Part shown: positions 53,339 to 60,433 of the stretch, one piece after another
How positions within the stretch are numbered: the stretch's first letter is position 1
Layout of the letters: the number at the start of each line of letters is the position of its first letter
Source of the DNA: Lentisalinibacter sp035655155
GTDB taxonomy: Bacteria; Pseudomonadota; Gammaproteobacteria; Steroidobacterales; Woeseiaceae
Direction: 5' to 3'
Assembly: GCA_035655155.1 (NCBI GenBank)
Contig: DASRVH010000107.1
Span: 46,900-110,899, forward strand
Length of the DNA stretch: 64,000 nt
Translations under genes and position numbers: made by a program
Notes under the pieces: generated by a model
Databases searched by the model: none
What the model was told of the DNA's origin: nothing
Seen by the model: the letters and a program-made list of their open reading frames with translations, nothing else

Positions 53339-54607
53339 ATGTACCCGGACGACTATTCGACGGCCGACGACGCCCCGGCGGGCGCCGGTCCGCTGTACTC
53401 TGGTTCGCTGTCAGAGCTGCCTCCGGACATGGATCTGCGCCAGCGCAGCAATCTGGTGCAGCTGAAGCAGCGCCTCCACCGGGAATGGGGCCTCGGCCAG
53501 AACTGCATCCTGAACTGGTGCGAGCACGAAGAGGGCGTGCTGCTGCTGGTCGTGCCGCACTACGCCGTGGCCGAGTACACGGCCATGCCGGCGCCCGGCG
53601 AGCCGCGCCGCTGGCGGGTATCGGAACGCTTCATCATGGACCTGATCTCCGGCCGCCGCCGACTCACGCCGGCGCAGATGGAGAAGGTCTCTCGTCTGCT
53701 TCGCGTGGAACCGCGCCGGATCCGCCTGCGCGAGCCGCTACGCGGCACGCCGGCGGAGACGCGGATCATCGACATGATGGTGAAACGCTACGGCATCAGT
53801 TACGTCGAGAATCGCGCGGTGGCGCTGTTCGACATCGTGGGGTTCAGCCTGTTGAGCCCGTTCGAACAGATGACGCAGCTGAACAGCCTGTCGTATTCGC
53901 TGAATTCCGCCTACGCCAAGATGCTGGAAGGCGAGCTGCGCATCAATTTCGCCCGCTCGTCCACCGGGGACGGCTTCTACATCTGGAACCGGGACGGCGG
54001 GGCGGACTCCAACACCAACCTCTATCACTTCATGCATCTGGTGCTGGCGGACAACGCCATCGCCCGCAGCAAGGCGAAGACCGCATCGGTGCCGCGCCTC
54101 AGGGCCGCATTCCATGTCGGCAGCTGCTACGAGTTCCATCAGGCCGACGGCCTCAATCCGACCGTGCACGACTACATCGTCGGCGAAGTCACCATCGAGC
54201 TGGCGCGCATGATCGAGCGGGCCATGCCCGGGCAGATCTTCGTGGGAGATTTCCATGCCCGCGGGCCGCTGGACGAGACGCCGGGAGCCGGGCTCATCGG
54301 CCTGGACGCCATCCGCTTCGTAGATCAGGCGCAGCACAACCTGCGCCGATTGAAGGGCCTCGTGCTCTCCGGCGAACGCATCTCGGCGATCAAGTGCTAT
54401 CTCACCGGCGAGAAGCTCCCCTCCGGCAAATACTCCATCCGCAAGCTGGAGATCGCCGACAAGCACGGGCTGTGCCGCTGCGTGTACAACGCCAAGGTGA
54501 ATATCTATCGGGAACAGGCCGAGCCCATCCTGCTCGGCATCGAGGACCGGGTGCTGCGGCGCGACGCCCATGCCACGCCGACCGCCGAGCTGCTTGCCCG
54601 GGATTGA
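53339..54607 (+). CDS. Class III nucleotide-cyclase-like protein with altered active site
   Basis: 422 residues. The N-terminal part (about 30-150) is unrecognised. A cyclase-like domain (about 155-305) has metal-binding Asp165 in VALFDIVGFSLL and Asp211 in SSTGDGFYIW, then IVGEVTIELARMIERAMPGQIFVGD, matching the VN.AaRi..A.pGqI block with Arg290 kept. The purine-selecting Lys before the GDG is replaced by Ser and the Asn of the N-x3-R motif is changed. The C-terminal 110 residues are also unrecognised. It could make a cyclic nucleotide with odd specificity, or be a binding-only sensor. Confidence 0.7.
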   Translation: MYPDDYSTADDAPAGAGPLYSGSLSELPPDMDLRQRSNLVQLKQRLHREWGLGQNCILNWCEHEEGVLLLVVPHYAVAEYTAMPAPGEPRRWRVSERFIMDLISGRRRLTPAQMEKVSRLLRVEPRRIRLREPLRGTPAETRIIDMMVKRYGISYVENRAVALFDIVGFSLLSPFEQMTQLNSLSYSLNSAYAKMLEGELRINFARSSTGDGFYIWNRDGGADSNTNLYHFMHLVLADNAIARSKAKTASVPRLRAAFHVGSCYEFHQADGLNPTVHDYIVGEVTIELARMIERAMPGQIFVGDFHARGPLDETPGAGLIGLDAIRFVDQAQHNLRRLKGLVLSGERISAIKCYLTGEKLPSGKYSIRKLEIADKHGLCRCVYNAKVNIYREQAEPILLGIEDRVLRRDAHATPTAELLARD

Positions 54608-54628
54608 GCAGAGAGAGAAGAGACCGAA

Positions 54629-54705
<77 letters not shown>

Positions 54706-54756
54706 ACTTCCGGCGGCTGAATCATACTCCCGCGAGCCACCATTGCAACCCCGGCA

Positions 54757-55113
54757 TCAGCGCCGGAGAATCTTCATGATCTCTTCAAGTTCTATGCGTA
54801 ACTGCTTGATAATTTGTTGACTCTGGCTGACATCCGACTTGGCTGCCTCGCCGGTGAGGCGCTGCCGGGCGCCACCGATGGTGAAGCCCTCGTCGTACAG
54901 CAGACTGCGGATCTGGCGGATGATCAGCACATCCTGGCGCTGGTAGTAGCGCCGGTTGCCGCGGCGCTTCACGGGTTTGAGCTGCGGGAATTCCTGCTCC
55001 CAGTAGCGCAGCACGTGCGGCTTCACCGCACAGAGTTCACTCACCTCGCCGATGGTGAAATAGCGCTTGCCCGGGATCGGTGGTAATTCGTCGTTATTTC
55101 CCGGTTCCAGCAT
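54757..55113 (-). CDS. MerR-family regulator of the ihfA-linked type
   Basis: 118 residues. N-terminal winged helix KRYFTIGEVSELCAVKPHVL then RYWEQEFPQLKPVKRRGNRRYY, followed by a C-terminal coiled coil (about 90-116). No metal-binding cysteines and no effector domain. This small MerR relative regularly follows ihfA in Pseudomonas- and Xanthomonas-like genomes; its target is unknown. Its first 20 bases overlap ihfA. Confidence 0.92.
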   Translation of the reverse strand: MLEPGNNDELPPIPGKRYFTIGEVSELCAVKPHVLRYWEQEFPQLKPVKRRGNRRYYQRQDVLIIRQIRSLLYDEGFTIGGARQRLTGEAAKSDVSQSQQIIKQLRIELEEIMKILRR

Positions 55114-55393
55114 AGGCTTCCACTCGGGCTTTTAATTTTTGTCCGGGCCTGAAAGTCACCACACGTCGTGCGGAGATCGGTATCTCCTCCCCCGTCTTCG
55201 GGTTGCGGCCGGGCCGCTCGTTCTTGTCCCGAAGGTCGAAGTTACCGAAGCCCGAGAGCTTTATTTGTTCGCCGGCGGCCAGTGCGGACCGGAGGTCCTC
55301 GAAGAAGAGGTCGACCAGTTCGCGAGCTTCTCTCTTGTTGAGACCCAGCTCGTTGAACAGCGACTCCGCCATTGCTGCCTTCGTCAGTGCCAT
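55094..55393 (-). CDS. ihfA: Integration host factor subunit alpha
   Basis: 99 residues. GFGNFDLRDKNERPGRNPKT and the Pro-containing beta-arm ISARRVVTFRPGQKLK give sequence-specific DNA bending. It pairs with IhfB encoded elsewhere. ATG overlaps the pheT stop by one base, as usual for this cluster. Confidence 0.97.
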   Translation of the reverse strand: MALTKAAMAESLFNELGLNKREARELVDLFFEDLRSALAAGEQIKLSGFGNFDLRDKNERPGRNPKTGEEIPISARRVVTFRPGQKLKARVEAYAGTGK

Positions 55394-57768
55394 CAGTCTC
55401 TCAGTCTTGCTCCGAAGTCCCGTTCCAGAATCTGCACTGCCAAACGCACGGCGGCATCCGCTTCATCGTCGGTAAGGGTGCGCGATGTTTCTTGCAAAAT
55501 CAAGCCTAAAGCTACGCTTTTTAGCCCTTCTTCTATCCCTTTGCCGCGGTACACATCGAACACCCGCACCTCGCGCAGGGAGCCCTCGCCGACGTCGCCG
55601 AGTACCGCGAGCATGTCGCCGACGGCCACTTCGTCCGCCACCAGCACGGCGATGTCGCGGCGTACCGACGGATAGCGCGAGATCGGCACGGATACCGGCA
55701 CTTTCGCAGCGAATGCGGCAGTGAAATCCAGCTCGAAGAGGACCACCGACTCCGGCAGATCGAGGCGGGACGCCAGGGCCGGGTGCAGCCGGCCGATATG
55801 CCCGAGCCGATCTGCCCCCCTCAGCACCGCCGCGCACTGGCCCGGGTGCATCGCGGGATGGGCCGCCGGTTCCGTCCGGACGGCGGCGGCATCGCCGCTC
55901 AACGCCAGCGCCGCCTCCAGGTCCGACTTCATATCGAAGAAATCCGCAGGGCGCTCCTCCGCACCCCACTGCTCGGGCAGCACCGTGCCGCAGGCGACCG
56001 CCGCGAGCCGGGGCTTTTCCACCACGGACCCCTCGGCGCCCGAGAAAGACACGCCGATCTCGAACAGCCGCACCCGCGCGCGCTGACGGCTCACGTTCCT
56101 GGCGACCGCCTCCAGCAGTCCCGGCAACAGCGAGGAGCGCATGACCGAGAGCTCCGAGGAGATGGGGTTGGCCAGCGCGAGCACGCCGCTCTCGCCCATG
56201 ATCTCCTGCTGGCGCCGCGGATCGACGAAGCTGTAGGTGATCGCCTCGTGGTAACCGCGGTCGACCATGACCGAGCGGACCCGGTCCCGGTCCACCGCGG
56301 TCTCGGTCACCGCCGGCAGGCCCAGGGCGCCCCGCGTGCGGATCTCCGGGATCTCGTCGTAGCCATGGACGCGGGCCACCTCTTCTATGAGGTCCTCCTC
56401 GATGGCGATGTCGAACCGGTAGGCGGGCGGCGTGACCTCCCAGCCCTCGTCGGCCGTGGCCACGGTATTGCCGAGCCGCTCCAGGATGCCCCGGACCTCG
56501 TCGTCCTCGAGGGCCACCCCGAGGACCCGCGCCAGTCGCTCCCGCCGAAGGAGCACGGCCGGGCGAGCCGGCAGGCAGGCTTCGTCCGCCACCTCGGTCA
56601 CAGGGCCCGGCGTGCCGCCGGCGATCTCGACCAGCAGCGCCGTGGCCCGTTCGACGGCGCGCCGCTGCTCGGCCGGGTCCACGCCACGCTCGAAACGCAT
56701 GGAGGCATCGGTGTGCAGGCCGAAGCGCCGCGCCCGGCCGGCGAGTGCATCGGGCGCGAAGAAGGCGCCCTCCAGCAGTACGTCGACGGTGGTCTGGCTC
56801 ACGGCCGTGGACTCACCGCCCATGATGCCGGCCAGCCCGATCGGGCCCCGGTCGTCGGCGATGACCAGTATCTCGCCGTCCACCTCCACCGTGCGCCCGT
56901 CCAGGAGTTCCAGGGATTCGCCCGCCTCGCCGGCGCGGACCTGTATCGCTCCCTGCAGGAGACCGAGATCGTAGCCGTGCAGCGGCTGCCCGTACTCCAG
57001 CAGCACGTAGTTCGTCACGTCGACCACCGGATGGATGGCGCGGACGCCGCTGCGCCGCAGCCGCTCCTGCATCCACAGGGGCGTGCGGGCGCCGGCGTCT
57101 ATGCCGCGCACCACCCGGCCGACGAACCGCGGGCAGCGCTCCGGGGCCAGTACCCGGACGGGATGCGTCGCGTCGCTGCCGGCGTCCACCGGCGGCACCG
57201 ACGGATCCGCCAGGGCGGCACCGGTGAAGGTGGCCACCTCGCGCGCGACGCCGAGCACGCTGAAGCAGTCGCCCCGGTTCGGTGTGAGGTCGATATCGAT
57301 CACGGTGTCCGGCAGGCCGAGCAGTTGGCCGAGCGGTGTGCCCGCGGCGGCATCGGCCGGAAGTTCCATGATGCCGTCCGATTCCTCGCCGAGACCGAGT
57401 TCGGCGATGGAGCAGAGCATGCCCGCCGACTCGACGCCCCGCAGCTTCGCCCGCTTCAGCTTCATGCCGTTCGGCAGCACGGTACCGGGCAGGGCCAGAG
57501 CCGAACGCAGGCCGGCGCGCACGTTCGGGGCGCCGCAGACGATCTGCACCTCTTCGCCGCCCGTGGAGACCCGGCAGACGCTCAGCCGGTCGGCATCCGG
57601 ATGGGCGGCGACGTCCAGCACCTCGCCCACCATGACGTCATCGAGACCGGCGCCGAAGCGCTCCGTGCCGTCCACCTCCAGCCCCGCCAGGGTGAGGCGT
57701 TCGACCAGCGCATCGGTCGATACGTCGGGATCCACCAAGCGGCGCAGCCATGTCTCGCTGATCTTCAT
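55393..57768 (-). CDS. pheT: Phenylalanyl-tRNA synthetase beta subunit
   Basis: 791 residues. N-terminal MKISETWLRRLVDPDVSTDALVERLT, a tRNA-binding EMAP-like fold (about 40-150: VGEVLDVAAHPDADRLSVC), B3/B4 editing region (GYDLGLLQGA, IMGGESTAVSQ), B5 and a C-terminal anticodon-binding fold (SRYPSVRRDIAVLV). With PheS it charges tRNA-Phe. Overlaps pheS by four bases. Confidence 0.97.
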   Translation of the reverse strand: MKISETWLRRLVDPDVSTDALVERLTLAGLEVDGTERFGAGLDDVMVGEVLDVAAHPDADRLSVCRVSTGGEEVQIVCGAPNVRAGLRSALALPGTVLPNGMKLKRAKLRGVESAGMLCSIAELGLGEESDGIMELPADAAAGTPLGQLLGLPDTVIDIDLTPNRGDCFSVLGVAREVATFTGAALADPSVPPVDAGSDATHPVRVLAPERCPRFVGRVVRGIDAGARTPLWMQERLRRSGVRAIHPVVDVTNYVLLEYGQPLHGYDLGLLQGAIQVRAGEAGESLELLDGRTVEVDGEILVIADDRGPIGLAGIMGGESTAVSQTTVDVLLEGAFFAPDALAGRARRFGLHTDASMRFERGVDPAEQRRAVERATALLVEIAGGTPGPVTEVADEACLPARPAVLLRRERLARVLGVALEDDEVRGILERLGNTVATADEGWEVTPPAYRFDIAIEEDLIEEVARVHGYDEIPEIRTRGALGLPAVTETAVDRDRVRSVMVDRGYHEAITYSFVDPRRQQEIMGESGVLALANPISSELSVMRSSLLPGLLEAVARNVSRQRARVRLFEIGVSFSGAEGSVVEKPRLAAVACGTVLPEQWGAEERPADFFDMKSDLEAALALSGDAAAVRTEPAAHPAMHPGQCAAVLRGADRLGHIGRLHPALASRLDLPESVVLFELDFTAAFAAKVPVSVPISRYPSVRRDIAVLVADEVAVGDMLAVLGDVGEGSLREVRVFDVYRGKGIEEGLKSVALGLILQETSRTLTDDEADAAVRLAVQILERDFGARLRD

Positions 57769-58754
57769 CGGCCCGCGAACTGCTCCAGGAAGGCGAGATC
57801 GTTCTCGAAGAAAGTGCGCAGATCGCGGACGTCGTAGCGCAGCATCGCCAGCCGTTCCACGCCCATGCCGAAGGCGTAGCCGGTGAACTCCTCCGGATCG
57901 ACGCCGACGTTGCGCAGGACGTTCGGATGCACCATGCCGCAGCCCAGTATTTCCAGCCAGCGGCCCTGCTCGGAGAGCACATCCACCTCGGCGGAGGGTT
58001 CCGTGAACGGGAAATAGGAGGGGCGGAAGCGCAGCGTTGCCCGGCGTTCGAAGAACTGCTCCACGAAGTCGTGCAGCACCGCCTTCAGGTTGGCGAAGCT
58101 GACGTCGCGGTCGATCACCAGACCCTCCACCTGGTGGAACATGGGCGTGTGGGTCTGGTCGGAGTCGCAGCGATAGACCCGGCCGGGCGAAATGATGCGG
58201 ATGGGCACGCCCTCGGCCTGCATGGCGCGGATCTGCACCGGCGAGGTATGCGTTCGCAGCAGGTGCCCGCCCGGGAAATAGAACGTGTCGTGCATGGCAC
58301 GGGCGGGGTGATTCTCGGGGATGTTCAGGGCCGTGAAGTTGTGGAAATCGTCCTCGATCTCCGGCCCTTCACGCACCTCGAAACCGGCATTGCGGAAGAT
58401 CGCCTCCATCCGCTCGAGCGCGCGGACGACGGGATGGCGGCCTCCTGGACGCTGGCCCCGGCCCGGCAGCGTGACGTCGAGCGCCTCCGCCGCCAGCCCC
58501 GCCTCCAGCGTCGCGGCCTCCAGCGCCGTACGGCGCTCGGCGATGGCATCGGCGACGATGCGCTTCGCCGCATTGATGCGCTGGCCCGCCGCCGGACGCT
58601 CCCCGGCCGGCAGGCTGCCCAGGCTCTTCAGCGCGGCGGTGAGCTCGCCCTTCTTGCCGAGCAGCCGGACCCTGATGCGCTCCAGCGCATCGAGGTCGGA
58701 AGCCGCGGCGATATCCTCGCGCGCACGCGTTTCAATCTCGTCGAGATCAAGCAT
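57765..58754 (-). CDS. pheS: Phenylalanyl-tRNA synthetase alpha subunit
   Basis: 329 residues. The N-terminal coiled coil (about 1-85) contacts tRNA; the class II core has HPVVRALERMEAIFRNAGFEV, LLRTHTSPVQIRAM (motif 2 region), RVYRCDSDQTHTPMFHQVEG and the motif 3 GMGVERLAMLRY. No pheST attenuator is visible: only 36 bp separate it from rplT. Confidence 0.97.
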   Translation of the reverse strand: MLDLDEIETRAREDIAAASDLDALERIRVRLLGKKGELTAALKSLGSLPAGERPAAGQRINAAKRIVADAIAERRTALEAATLEAGLAAEALDVTLPGRGQRPGGRHPVVRALERMEAIFRNAGFEVREGPEIEDDFHNFTALNIPENHPARAMHDTFYFPGGHLLRTHTSPVQIRAMQAEGVPIRIISPGRVYRCDSDQTHTPMFHQVEGLVIDRDVSFANLKAVLHDFVEQFFERRATLRFRPSYFPFTEPSAEVDVLSEQGRWLEILGCGMVHPNVLRNVGVDPEEFTGYAFGMGVERLAMLRYDVRDLRTFFENDLAFLEQFAGR

Positions 58755-58790
58755 GCTTCCAGGGTTCCCGCTGCGGGGTCCCCGCCCCGG

Positions 58791-59150
58791 TCAGGCGGCG
58801 AGGCTGGCCCTGGCCTGCTCGGCGATGGCGGCGAAGCCCTCCGGATCGTGCACCGCGATGTCGGCAAGGACCTTGCGGTCGATCTCGATCTCGGCCTTCT
58901 TGAGGCCGTTCATCAGGCGGCTGTAGGACAGGCCGTTGGCCCGCGCAGCCGCGTTGATGCGGGTGATCCAGAGCGCGCGGAACTCGCGCTTGCGGTTGCG
59001 ACGGTCGCGGTAGGCGTACTGGCCGGCCTTGATGACCGCCTGCTTCGCCACCCGGTAGGTCTTGCGCCGGGCGCCGTAATAACCCTTCGCCTTGTCGAGC
59101 ACCTTCTTGTGCCGACCGCGGGCGATGACGCCTCGTTTGACTCGTGCCAT
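58791..59150 (-). CDS. rplT: 50S ribosomal protein L20
   Basis: 119 residues. MARVKRGVIARGRHKKVLDKA and ALWITRINAAARANGLSYSR are diagnostic. It binds 23S rRNA early in assembly; in E. coli it also represses its own operon through the rpmI leader. Thirteen bases follow rpmI. Confidence 0.98.
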   Translation of the reverse strand: MARVKRGVIARGRHKKVLDKAKGYYGARRKTYRVAKQAVIKAGQYAYRDRRNRKREFRALWITRINAAARANGLSYSRLMNGLKKAEIEIDRKVLADIAVHDPEGFAAIAEQARASLAA

Positions 59151-59163
59151 GGTCCTGCCCTCC

Positions 59164-59361
59164 TCAGCTGTACGGCAGCATGCGACGCACGGCCGGTACG
59201 TCGGCGTCGGCTACCTGAAGTGTGTGACGAAGATGGCGCTTACGCTTGGTGCTCTTCTTCGTCAGGATATGGTTGAGGTGGGACTGGGAACGCTTGTAGC
59301 CACCCTTGCCCGTGCGGCGGAAGCGCTTGGCGGCGCCCCGATTGGTCTTCATCTTCGACAT
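59164..59361 (-). CDS. rpmI: 50S ribosomal protein L35
   Basis: 65 residues from ATG 59361 with GGAG upstream. MSKMKTNRGAAKRFRRTGKGG and LTKKSTKRKRHLR are diagnostic. The 166-nt leader before it holds three REP units (59452-59531) and GC-rich hairpins, the position where L20 repression would act in E. coli. Confidence 0.97.
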   Translation of the reverse strand: MSKMKTNRGAAKRFRRTGKGGYKRSQSHLNHILTKKSTKRKRHLRHTLQVADADVPAVRRMLPYS

Positions 59362-59451
59362 CGTCGTCTCCGTTTTGTCTGGCCCGGTACCGGTCGTTGC
59401 CGGATCAGGCGGGCTCGGCACCCGCAGGCGTCCTCGCCACTTCTCTTTATG

Positions 59452-59531
59452 TCGGGCCTGAAGGCCCTCCTGCGTATCGGGGCTGAAAAGGCCCTCCTAC
59501 ATCTCTATATCGGGCCTGAAGGCCCTCCTAC
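59452..59531 (-). repeat. Three REP-like units between infC and rpmI
   Basis: Copies at 59531-59510, 59500-59477 and 59473-59452 read, on the minus strand, GTAGGAGGGCCTTCAGGCCCGA, with the middle one varied (GGGCCTTTTCAGCCCCGA). Each begins with GTAGGAG or GCAGGAG, the tetranucleotide-headed hairpin form of REP elements mobilised by RAYT transposases in Pseudomonas and Xanthomonas relatives. The first copy overlaps the infC stop codon TAG. Confidence 0.8.
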
Positions 59532-60046
59532 TTCTTTCTTGGTGCAAGCACCATGACCATCTGCCGCCCTTCCATCTGCGGCATCTGCTCCACGGTGGCA
59601 AGCTCCTCGAGATCGTCGCGTACTCTCGCGAGCAGTTTGGCGCCGAGTTCCTGGTGGGCCATCTCCCGGCCCCGGAATCTCAGCGTCACCTTCGTCTTGT
59701 CGCCGCTGGTCAGGAACCGCGTGAGGTTCCTGAGCTTCACCTGGTAGTCGCCCTCGTCCGTATTCGGCCGGAACTTGACTTCCTTGACCTGGACCTGCTT
59801 CTGCTTGCGCTTGGCGGTCTGGGACTTCTTGTTCTGCTCGAAGACATACTTGCCGTAGTCCATGATCCGGCAAACGGGCGGATCGGCGTTCGGCGACACT
59901 TCCACCAGATCCAGGTTCTGGCCGGATGAAAGCTCGAGTGCTTCGGACAGTGGCAGTACGCCGACCTGGTCCCCGTCGGCTCCGATGACTCTGACCGTCG
60001 ACGCCTCGATCTCGTCGTTGCGTCGGACGCGTTTTGCTGCAGCGAT
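59528..60046 (-). CDS. infC: Translation initiation factor IF-3, ATC start
   Basis: 172 residues. N-terminal domain LVEVSPNADPPVCRIMDYGKYVFEQ, linker of Lys/Gln, and C-terminal IKFRPNTDEGDYQVKL-type and LRFRGREMAHQELG segments. GGAGG (60059-60055) lies eight bases ahead of ATC at 60046; no ATG or GTG is suitably placed. Rare AUU/AUC/AUA initiators are known for infC and allow IF-3 to repress its own synthesis. thrS, the usual upstream neighbour, is absent. Confidence 0.95.
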   Translation of the reverse strand: MAAAKRVRRNDEIEASTVRVIGADGDQVGVLPLSEALELSSGQNLDLVEVSPNADPPVCRIMDYGKYVFEQNKKSQTAKRKQKQVQVKEVKFRPNTDEGDYQVKLRNLTRFLTSGDKTKVTLRFRGREMAHQELGAKLLARVRDDLEELATVEQMPQMEGRQMVMVLAPRKK

Positions 60047-60133
60047 ACGAAGTTCCTCCAATAAACAACGGCCGCGGCTCGCGACCCCTTCCGCCGGCCC
60101 GTCGGGGCCGACCCGGGTAAGCGCGTGCCCACG

Positions 60134-60158
60134 GCCCGTGTCGAACACGGACACGGGC
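60134..60158 (-). other. Hairpin in the infC leader
   Basis: GCCCGTGTC and GACACGGGC form a perfect 9-bp stem with a 7-nt loop about 90 nt ahead of the infC start. There is no T-tract, so it is not a terminator; it may stabilise or regulate the 145-nt leader. Confidence 0.5.
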
Positions 60159-60197
60159 GCTCTCGCCATCGCCCGCATACCGTTCGCAGATTCCGGA

Positions 60198-60226
60198 ATT
60201 TTATCGCCGGCCCCGCTCGGAGACAA
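60198..60226 (-). promoter_or_regulatory. Promoter of the infC-rpmI-rplT-pheST-ihfA operon
   Basis: Minus-strand TTGTCT (60226-60221) and TAAAAT (60203-60198) with 17-bp spacing. Predicted start near 60191. It explains expression of infC without thrS upstream. Confidence 0.75.
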
Positions 60227-60300
60227 GCCCGCAGCGATGCAATTTTGCTCGCTGCAACAGCCTGTTGCCGGTCTCCGGAGGCACCTGCCGGGAAGCGACT

Positions 60301-60374
60301 GGTGGGCGATGGTGGGATCGAACCACCGACCTCCACGATGTCAACGTGGCGCTCTACCCCTGAGCTAATCGCCC
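60301..60374 (-). tRNA. tRNA-Val(GAC)
   Basis: 74 nt with encoded CCA. Acceptor GGGCGAT pairs with ATCGCCC; D-arm TAGCTCAGGGGTAGAGC; anticodon stem CCACG/CGTGG encloses TTGACAT, anticodon GAC; T-arm GGTTCGATCCC. It sits 59 bp after uvrB on the same strand. Confidence 0.97.
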
Positions 60375-60433
60375 GCCTCCCCCTCGCAGGGGTGCGCAAA
60401 GATACCGGATTGTCACTGATGCAGGCAAGCGGG

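Noticed and set aside
58755..58790. pheST leader peptide and attenuator as in E. coli
   Set aside because: Only 36 bp separate rplT and pheS, with no Phe-rich frame or terminator.
59422..59531. CRISPR-like array
   Set aside because: Three short palindromic copies with uneven spacing (25 and 33 bp), variable sequence and no cas genes; REP units explain it.
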